From assembly GCA_947461705.1 (NCBI GenBank), contig CANHMF010000002.1, positions 1 to 48,420 of the forward strand: DNA of 48,420 nucleotides, read 5' to 3'. Positions within the stretch are counted from its first letter, which is position 1. Each line of letters begins with the position of its first letter. Origin of the DNA: Synechococcaceae cyanobacterium. GTDB taxonomy: Bacteria > Cyanobacteriota > Cyanobacteriia > PCC-6307 > Cyanobiaceae. Position numbers and translations under genes: made by a program. Below, piece by piece: positions 42,830 to 48,420 of the stretch. The notes under the pieces were generated by a model. That model made no database searches, was not told where the DNA came from, and saw nothing but the letters and a program-made list of their open reading frames with translations.

Positions 42830-43465
42830 ATGGCTAACTGTGTTGTTCGCGATTGGCAGGGAAAGGAAGCCGGTACGGCTGCCCTCGACCTGAAAGTCGC
42901 CAAGGAAAGTTCCGCTAACGACCTGGTGCATCGCGCCGTGGTGCGTCAGCTCGCCCATGCCCGTCAGGGCACGGCCAGCACCCTCACCCGTGCCGAAGTG
43001 GCTGGTGGTGGTCGCAAGCCCTACAAGCAGAAAGGCACCGGCCGCGCCCGTCAGGGTTCGATCCGTACGCCCCTGCGCCCGGGTGGTGGTGTGGTGTTCG
43101 GGCCCAAGCCCCGCACCTACAACCTGGCGATGAACCGCAAGGAGCGTCGCCTGGCACTCCGTACCGCGCTGATGAGCCGCACTGCCGACATCACGGTGGT
43201 GAAGGGCTTTGCCGCGGGCCTGGAAACCCCCAAAACCAAGGAAATCATCGCCGCCCTGGGTCGTTTCGGCATTGCCGATGGCACCAAGGTGCTGGTGGTG
43301 CTGGATGCCCCCAGTGAGGTGGTGCGCCGCTCGGTGCGCAACCTTGAAAAGGTCAAGCTGATCGCCGCTGATCAGCTCAACGTGTTTGATCTGCTCCACG
43401 CCAACTCCCTGGTGGTGAGCGAGGAAGCACTCGCGAAGATTCAGGAGGTCTACGGCGATGGCTGA
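42830..43465 (+). CDS. rplD: 50S ribosomal protein L4
   Basis: A 211-aa protein lining the exit tunnel; in E. coli it also represses its own operon. [20 protein letters not shown] is the tunnel loop; [19 protein letters not shown] and [19 protein letters not shown] follow. It has a strong GAGGAGG ribosome site and its stop overlaps the rplW start by 8 nt. Confidence 0.98.
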   Translation: MANCVVRDWQGKEAGTAALDLKVAKESSANDLVHRAVVRQLAHARQGTASTLTRAEVAGGGRKPYKQKGTGRARQGSIRTPLRPGGGVVFGPKPRTYNLAMNRKERRLALRTALMSRTADITVVKGFAAGLETPKTKEIIAALGRFGIADGTKVLVVLDAPSEVVRRSVRNLEKVKLIAADQLNVFDLLHANSLVVSEEALAKIQEVYGDG

Positions 43466-43760
43466 GCGTTTCACAGGACGGCTTGCGGACGTGATCCGTC
43501 GGCCGTTGATCACCGAGAAGGCCACCCGGGCCATTGAGCAGAACCAGTACACCTTCGAGGTGGATCACCGGGCTGCCAAACCCGACATCAAGGCCGCCGT
43601 TGAACAACTGTTCGACGTGAAGGTCGTCGGCATCAGCACCATGAACCCCCCGCGCCGTACGCGTCGCGTGGGCCGTTTCGCCGGCAAGCGTGCCCAGGTG
43701 AAGAAGGCCGTGGTGCGGCTGGCCGATGGCAGCGCCATCCAGCTCTTCCCTGAAGCCTGA
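43458..43760 (+). CDS. rplW: 50S ribosomal protein L23
   Basis: A 100-aa protein at the tunnel exit, docking site for trigger factor and [43 protein letters not shown] and [19 protein letters not shown] identify it. The ATG lies inside the rplD 3' end with AGGAGG upstream. Confidence 0.97.
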   Translation: MAERFTGRLADVIRRPLITEKATRAIEQNQYTFEVDHRAAKPDIKAAVEQLFDVKVVGISTMNPPRRTRRVGRFAGKRAQVKKAVVRLADGSAIQLFPEA

Positions 43761-43775
43761 GGGGTCTGAAGAATC

Positions 43776-44639
43776 ATGGGAATCCGTAAGTACCGCCCTA
43801 TTACCCCCGGCACCCGCACCCGGGTCGCCAGCGACTTCGCTGAAGTCACCGGCCGTGGCCGCGAGCGGGGCTTGGTTGTCGCCAAGCACCAGCGCAAGGG
43901 CCGCAACAACCGTGGTGTGATCACCTGCCGTCACCGCGGCGGCGGCCACAAGCGCCTCTACCGCCTGGTGGACTTCCGTCGCGACAAGCACGGTGTGGCC
44001 GCCAAGGTGGCTGCCATCCACTACGACCCGCACCGCAACGCCCGCCTGGCGCTGCTCTTCTACGCCGATGGCGAGAAGCGCTACATCCTGGCTCCGGCTG
44101 GGGTGGCCGTTGGCGCCACTGTGGTGTCGGGCCCTGAAGCTCCGATCGAGAACGGCAACGCCCTGCCCCTCTCGGCTATCCCCCTCGGTTCCAGCGTCCA
44201 CTGTGTGGAGCTGTATGCCGGCCGTGGCGGCCAGATGGTGCGTACCGCTGGTGCCAGCGCCCAGGTGATGGCCAAGGAAGGCGATTACGTCGCTCTGAAG
44301 CTGCCCTCCACCGAGGTGCGTCTGGTGCGTCGTGAGTGCTACGCCACCCTCGGCGAAGTGGGCAACTCCGAAGTTCGCAACACGAGCCTCGGTAAGGCCG
44401 GTCGTCGCCGTTGGTTGGGCCGTCGCCCTCAGGTGCGAGGCAGCGTGATGAACCCCTGCGACCACCCCCACGGTGGTGGCGAGGGCCGCGCTCCGATCGG
44501 CCGTTCTGGCCCTGTCACCCCCTGGGGCAAGCCGGCCCTGGGTCTCAAGACCCGTAAGCGGAACAAACCCAGCAATCGGTTTGTGCTCCGGAAACGTCGC
44601 CGCACCTCCAAGCGGAGCCGTGGCGGACGCGATTCCTGA
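43776..44639 (+). CDS. rplB: 50S ribosomal protein L2
   Basis: A 287-aa 23S rRNA-binding protein needed for subunit joining and peptidyl transfer. [40 protein letters not shown], and the C-terminal [20 protein letters not shown] block with the catalytic-centre His are typical. Normal length. Confidence 0.98.
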   Translation: MGIRKYRPITPGTRTRVASDFAEVTGRGRERGLVVAKHQRKGRNNRGVITCRHRGGGHKRLYRLVDFRRDKHGVAAKVAAIHYDPHRNARLALLFYADGEKRYILAPAGVAVGATVVSGPEAPIENGNALPLSAIPLGSSVHCVELYAGRGGQMVRTAGASAQVMAKEGDYVALKLPSTEVRLVRRECYATLGEVGNSEVRNTSLGKAGRRRWLGRRPQVRGSVMNPCDHPHGGGEGRAPIGRSGPVTPWGKPALGLKTRKRNKPSNRFVLRKRRRTSKRSRGGRDS

Positions 44640-44674
44640 TCAACCTCACCGCTTTGCTGTTCGTTTAAACCGCT

Positions 44675-44950
44675 ATGGGACGTTCACTCAAAAAAGGACC
44701 GTTTGTTGCCGACAGCCTTCTGCGGAAGGTTGAGAAGCAGAACGCCGCCGACGACAAGTCCGTGATCAAAACCTGGTCCCGGGCTTCCACGATCCTGCCG
44801 ATGATGATCGGCCACACCATTGCCGTTCATAACGGCAAGGCTCATGTGCCCGTCTATGTGACGGAGCAGATGGTGGGTCACAAGCTCGGGGAATTCGCGC
44901 CGACCCGCAACTTCCGGGGCCACATCAAGGACAAGAAAGGAGGCCGCTGA
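44675..44950 (+). CDS. rpsS: 30S ribosomal protein S19
   Basis: A 91-aa protein of the 30S head: [59 protein letters not shown]. No obvious Shine-Dalgarno in the 35-nt gap after rplB (TTTAAACCGCT precedes the ATG). Confidence 0.98.
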   Translation: MGRSLKKGPFVADSLLRKVEKQNAADDKSVIKTWSRASTILPMMIGHTIAVHNGKAHVPVYVTEQMVGHKLGEFAPTRNFRGHIKDKKGGR

Positions 44951-44954
44951 AGTC

Positions 44955-45314
44955 ATGGCAAACACCCCGAATTCCACAACCCAGGCCTTGGCCCACGGTC
45001 GCTATATCCGCGGCTCCGTGTCCAAGGTGCGCCGGGTGCTCGATCAGATCCGCGGTCGCTCTTATCGCGATGCGCTGATCATGCTCGAGTTCATGCCCTA
45101 CCGCTCCACTGGCCCCATCACCAAGGTGTTGCGGTCGGCTGTGGCCAACGCCGAGAACAACCTGGGTCTCGATCCCGCCTCTCTGGTGATCTCTTCCGCC
45201 ACGGCGGACATGGGTCCCTCGATGAAGCGCTTCCGTCCCCGTGCCCAGGGTCGCGCCTACGCGATCAAAAAACAGACCTGCCACATCAGCATTGCTGTGG
45301 CTCCTTCCGCCTGA
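44955..45314 (+). CDS. rplV: 50S ribosomal protein L22
   Basis: A 119-aa tunnel protein; [40 protein letters not shown] and [20 protein letters not shown] (the loop entering the tunnel and final strand). Its AAGGAGG ribosome site overlaps the end of rpsS. Confidence 0.97.
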   Translation: MANTPNSTTQALAHGRYIRGSVSKVRRVLDQIRGRSYRDALIMLEFMPYRSTGPITKVLRSAVANAENNLGLDPASLVISSATADMGPSMKRFRPRAQGRAYAIKKQTCHISIAVAPSA

Positions 45315-45333
45315 CCCCCGAGGACACCGATCG

Positions 45334-46062
45334 ATGGGACACAAGATCCATCCAACCGGCCTGCGCCTGGGGATCACCCAGGAGCACCGCTCGCGTTGGT
45401 ACGCCCCCAGCAAGACCTATCCGACCCTCCTCCAGGAGGATGACCGGATTCGCAAGTTCATCCACAAGAAGTACAGCGCCGCTGGCATCAGCGACGTTCT
45501 GATTGCCCGCAAGGCCGATCAGCTCGAGGTGGAGCTCAAAACCGCCCGCCCCGGCGTGCTCGTTGGCCGTCAGGGCAGCGGCATCGAGGAACTGCGTGCC
45601 GGTATTCAGAAAACCCTCGGGGATGCGAGCCGTCAGGTGCGCATCAACGTGGTGGAAGTGGAGCGTGTTGACGCTGACGCTTACCTGCTGGCCGAATACA
45701 TCGCCCAGCAACTGGAAAAGCGCGTGGCCTTCCGCCGCGTGCTGCGCATGACCATCCAGCGCGCTCAGCGCGCCGGTGTTCTGGGCCTCAAGATCCAGGT
45801 GAGCGGTCGCCTCAACGGCGCCGAGATCGCCCGTACCGAATGGACCCGTGAAGGCCGTGTGCCCCTGCACACCCTCCGCGCCGACATCGACTACGCCACC
45901 AAGGTTGCCTCCACCACCTACGGGGTGCTGGGCATCAAGGTGTGGGTGTTCAAGGGCGAAGTGCTTCCTGGCCAACAGGACAAGGTGCCCGTGGGTGCGG
46001 CACCCAAGCGCCGCGCTAGCCGTCGGCCCCAACAGTTCGAAGACCGTTCGAACGAAGAGTGA
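45334..46062 (+). CDS. rpsC: 30S ribosomal protein S3
   Basis: A 242-aa protein at the mRNA entry site. [20 protein letters not shown]; type-II KH domain [21 protein letters not shown]-terminal [20 protein letters not shown] and [11 protein letters not shown]. The ORF-track start at 45241 lies within rplV; ATG 45334 with GAGGA upstream is right. Confidence 0.98.
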   Translation: MGHKIHPTGLRLGITQEHRSRWYAPSKTYPTLLQEDDRIRKFIHKKYSAAGISDVLIARKADQLEVELKTARPGVLVGRQGSGIEELRAGIQKTLGDASRQVRINVVEVERVDADAYLLAEYIAQQLEKRVAFRRVLRMTIQRAQRAGVLGLKIQVSGRLNGAEIARTEWTREGRVPLHTLRADIDYATKVASTTYGVLGIKVWVFKGEVLPGQQDKVPVGAAPKRRASRRPQQFEDRSNEE

Positions 46063-46078
46063 TCAGGAGGCCTGAACC

Positions 46079-46519
46079 ATGCTGAGTCCAAAACGCGTCA
46101 AATTCCGCAAGCAGCAGCGCGGCCGCATGCGCGGCATCGCCACCCGGGGCAACACCATTGCCTTCGGTGACTTTGCGCTCCAGGCCCAGGAATGCGGGTG
46201 GATCACCTCCCGTCAGATCGAAGCCTGCCGCCGTGCCATGACCCGCCACGTCAAGCGGGGTGGAAAGATCTGGATCCGGATCTTCCCCGATAAGCCGGTC
46301 ACCATGCGTCCTGCTGAAACCCGTATGGGTTCCGGTAAGGGCAACCCGGAGTTCTGGGTGGCGGTGATCAAGCCCGGCCGCATTCTCTTTGAGATGGGTG
46401 GTGCCGACATCACCCCCGAAATCGCCAAAGAGGCCATGCGCCTGGCGCAGTACAAGCTGCCCCTGAAAACCAAGTTCCTGGCCCTGGCGGATCAGGAAGC
46501 TGCCCCCGTGGAGTCCTGA
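46079..46519 (+). CDS. rplP: 50S ribosomal protein L16
   Basis: A 146-aa protein near the A site: [66 protein letters not shown] ribosome site 12 nt upstream. Confidence 0.98.
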   Translation: MLSPKRVKFRKQQRGRMRGIATRGNTIAFGDFALQAQECGWITSRQIEACRRAMTRHVKRGGKIWIRIFPDKPVTMRPAETRMGSGKGNPEFWVAVIKPGRILFEMGGADITPEIAKEAMRLAQYKLPLKTKFLALADQEAAPVES

Positions 46520-46522
46520 ACC

Positions 46523-46732
46523 ATGGCCCGTCCCGACATCGCCGAGGTGCGCAAGCTCTCTGACGGCGACATCAACACGCAGATCGACGGCACCCGCCGC
46601 GAACTGTTCACTCTTCGCTTCGAGCAGGCCACCCGCCGTCTCGAGAACCCGCACCGCTTCAAGGCCGCCCGCATCAAGCTGGCCCAGCTACTGACGGTGC
46701 AAACGGAGCGCCAGCGCTCCACCGCGTCCTGA
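46523..46732 (+). CDS. rpmC: 50S ribosomal protein L29
   Basis: A 69-aa helical hairpin protein at the tunnel exit: [20 protein letters not shown] then [20 protein letters not shown]. Begins 3 nt after the rplP stop. Confidence 0.95.
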   Translation: MARPDIAEVRKLSDGDINTQIDGTRRELFTLRFEQATRRLENPHRFKAARIKLAQLLTVQTERQRSTAS

Positions 46733-46752
46733 TCCCCCAAGGAGAACCAGTC

Positions 46753-47004
46753 ATGGCACTCAAGGAAAGGGTCGGCACCGTCGTCAGCGACAAGATGGAC
46801 AAGACCGTGGTGGTCGCGGTGGAAAACCGCTTCCCCCACCCCATCTATCAAAAGACGGTCAGCCGCACCAAGCGCTACAAGGCCCACGACGAAGCCAACG
46901 CCTGCAAAGTGGGCGATCGCGTTCGTATCACCGAAACCCGTCCCCTCAGTCGCACCAAGCGCTGGGCCGTGGCCGAGGTTCTGTCCAACACCAGCGCTAG
47001 CTGA
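46753..47004 (+). CDS. rpsQ: 30S ribosomal protein S17
   Basis: An 83-aa primary 16S rRNA binder: [64 protein letters not shown] ribosome site. Confidence 0.97.
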   Translation: MALKERVGTVVSDKMDKTVVVAVENRFPHPIYQKTVSRTKRYKAHDEANACKVGDRVRITETRPLSRTKRWAVAEVLSNTSAS

Positions 47005-47016
47005 GGAAATCTCCCG

Positions 47017-47382
47017 ATGATTCAACAGGAAACTTTCCTCAACGTCGCTGACAACAGCGGCGCCAAGCGCATCCAGTGCATTCGTGTGCTGGGCACGAAC
47101 CGTCGTTATGCCCACGTGGGTGACGTGATCGTGGCTGCCGTTAAGGACGCCATGCCCAACATGGGCGTCAAGAAGTCCGATGTTGTGAAGGCCGTGGTGG
47201 TTCGCACCAAGGCCACCCTCCGTCGCGACACCGGCAACTCGATCCGGTTTGACGACAACGCTGCCGTGATCCTCGGCAACGACAACAACCCCAAGGGCAC
47301 CCGCGTCTTCGGTCCCGTTGCCCGCGAACTGCGCGAGCGCAATTTCACCAAGATTGTGTCCCTCGCTCCGGAGGTGATCTGA
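47017..47382 (+). CDS. rplN: 50S ribosomal protein L14
   Basis: A 121-aa protein at the intersubunit bridge: [67 protein letters not shown] upstream of the ATG. Confidence 0.98.
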   Translation: MIQQETFLNVADNSGAKRIQCIRVLGTNRRYAHVGDVIVAAVKDAMPNMGVKKSDVVKAVVVRTKATLRRDTGNSIRFDDNAAVILGNDNNPKGTRVFGPVARELRERNFTKIVSLAPEVI

Positions 47383-47383
47383 G

Positions 47384-47740
47384 ATGGCCACTGCCACCCC
47401 CAAAGCCAAGGCCCAAGTGCGCATCAAGATGCGCATCAAGCAGGGCGACACCGTTCAGGTGATCAGCGGTAAGGACAAGGGCAAGACCGGTGAGGTCCTG
47501 CGCACCCTTCCCTACGAGAACCGTGTGGTGGTGCAGGGCATCAACCTGCGCACCCGCCACGTGAAGCCCACCCAGGAAGGTGAATCCGGTCGCATTGTGA
47601 CCGAAGAGACCTCCCTGCACGCCTCCAACGTGATGCTGTACTCCACCGATAAAAAGGTGGCCAGCCGCGTGGAGATCGTGGTGGAGAAGGACGGCACCAA
47701 GAAGCGCCGTCTTAAGAAGACCGGCGAGATTCTCGACTGA
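47384..47740 (+). CDS. rplX: 50S ribosomal protein L24
   Basis: A 118-aa KOW-domain protein that nucleates 50S assembly: [40 protein letters not shown]. Starts 1 nt after the rplN stop, with GGAGGTG inside the rplN 3' end. Confidence 0.97.
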   Translation: MATATPKAKAQVRIKMRIKQGDTVQVISGKDKGKTGEVLRTLPYENRVVVQGINLRTRHVKPTQEGESGRIVTEETSLHASNVMLYSTDKKVASRVEIVVEKDGTKKRRLKKTGEILD

Positions 47741-47860
47741 TTCGTGCTCTGGCCCCGGTGCGGTGTTGCACCGAGGCTGCACGCCTACATCTCTCGTTCA
47801 CACCCCCTGTCCCTGTCCGCCTTCTGACAACGCCCAGAAGCGCAACCCCTTCCCCCCGTC
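47741..47860. other. 120-nt spacer with hairpin and C-rich leader between rplX and rplE
   Basis: The largest gap inside the ribosomal operon of this window. It holds a stem-loop CGGTGC-GGTGTT-GCACCG at 47756-47773, then about 85 nt poor in G and rich in C and T, ending CCCTTCCCCCCGTC before the rplE ATG. No Shine-Dalgarno, T-tract or ORF of substance. Confidence 0.6.
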
Positions 47861-48400
47861 ATGTCCCTCAAACAGAGCTATCGGGAGAAGATCCAGCCCA
47901 AGCTGCTCAAGGATCTCAATCTCTCGAACATTCACGAAGTCCCCAAGGTGGTGAAAGTCACCGTCAACCGGGGCCTCGGTGAAGCCGCCCAGAACGCCAA
48001 GGCCCTGGAAGCCTCCATCCAAGAACTGGCCGTGATCACTGGCCAGAAGGTGTTGGTCACCCGTGCCAAGAAGGCCATCGCCGGCTTCAAGATCCGTCAG
48101 GGCATGCCGATCGGCGTTGCCGTCACCCTTCGTGGTGACCGGATGTACGCCTTCCTCGAGCGTCTGATTCACTTGGCACTGCCCCGCATCCGCGACTTCC
48201 GCGGTGTGAGTGCAAAGAGCTTCGACGGCCGGGGGAACTACACCCTGGGGATTCGGGAACAGATCATCTTCCCCGAGATCTCCTTCGACAAGATCGACGC
48301 CATCCGGGGCATGGACATCACCATCGTGACCAGCGCCCGTAACGACGAAGAGGGCCGGGCCCTCCTCCGCGAGATGGGAATGCCGTTCCGCAGCAACTGA
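47861..48400 (+). CDS. rplE: 50S ribosomal protein L5
   Basis: A 179-aa 5S rRNA-binding protein of the central protuberance: [80 protein letters not shown]. Complete within the window; the next gene (normally rpsH) lies outside. Confidence 0.98.
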   Translation: MSLKQSYREKIQPKLLKDLNLSNIHEVPKVVKVTVNRGLGEAAQNAKALEASIQELAVITGQKVLVTRAKKAIAGFKIRQGMPIGVAVTLRGDRMYAFLERLIHLALPRIRDFRGVSAKSFDGRGNYTLGIREQIIFPEISFDKIDAIRGMDITIVTSARNDEEGRALLREMGMPFRSN

Positions 48401-48420
48401 GCCCTCTTCGGACCCGACCA

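Noticed and set aside
1-48420. CRISPR arrays, insertion sequences, prophage or attachment sites
   Set aside because: No regularly spaced direct repeats, transposase, integrase or phage structural genes were seen on either strand, and none of the three tRNA genes has a visible direct-repeat copy of its 3' end nearby.

Overview
The window reads as chromosomal DNA of a GC-rich marine or brackish picocyanobacterium (Synechococcus/Cyanobium type). Support comes from photosystem I subunit PsaD, NDH-1 subunit NdhN, the clock-associated Fe-S protein LdpA, a CAAD/CURT1-type thylakoid protein, a CCB-type cytochrome b6f assembly factor, the cyanobacterial glutamate-cysteine ligase, a CrtD-like carotenoid desaturase, and several families largely restricted to cyanobacteria (DUF2839, DUF1815, lipid-A-disaccharide-synthase-like). 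No transposase, integrase, phage module, rRNA or CRISPR array was seen. The genus assignment is inference from gene content and base composition.

Layout. 1-5.5 kb: 3' truncated panC, rlpA, purM, a coiled-coil-like unknown, an aldo/keto reductase divergent from a tiny cysteine-motif protein, and a secreted cysteine-containing unknown. 5.6-8.1 kb: a small regulatory patch with a ribbon-helix-helix protein, two tandem LysR-like paralogues that both lack an ATG start, and a tiny exported peptide. 8.2-13.6 kb: tRNA-Cys, an LpxB-like protein, RNase D, a possible winged-helix protein overlapping the CCB-type gene, an amidase-like exported protein and hemF. 13.7-17.5 kb: mrp-rodA-histidine-kinase-like, with touching start and stop codons. 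17.6-24.4 kb: psaD with its own terminator, then trpE-gshA-ppc joined by ATGA overlaps, and a GNAT protein. 24.4-26.2 kb: tRNA-Arg, recF (apparently starting at ATT) and speD. 26.2-30.2 kb: a group centred on sulfur and cofactor chemistry, with larE, a double-domain corrinoid adenosyltransferase-like protein, a MoeZ-like E1/rhodanese protein and a JAMM protease. 30.2-36.2 kb: CAAD protein, fructosamine kinase family protein, crtD, tyrA, a degenerate DinG-like helicase, DUF2839 and DUF1815. 36.2-41.8 kb, mostly on the minus strand: recA with a LexA box, a HAD hydrolase, tRNA-Gln, an AAA/R3H protein, ldpA and ndhN. 42.2-48.4 kb: the ribosomal protein operon rplC-D-W-B, rpsS, rplV, rpsC, rplP, rpmC, rpsQ, rplN, rplX, rplE.

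Most of the window is ordinary housekeeping DNA with tight, often overlapping genes. The parts most worth a second look are the recF start codon, the MoeZ-like/JAMM pair beside an orphan LarE, the tandem regulator patch, two proteins that look like inactivated enzymes (a histidine kinase and a helicase), the structured gap beside tRNA-Gln, and the two pyrimidine-rich leaders without a visible Shine-Dalgarno sequence in the ribosomal operon. I did not find a clear, wholly new multi-gene system. The sulfur-transfer neighbourhood is the best candidate for unassigned biochemistry.
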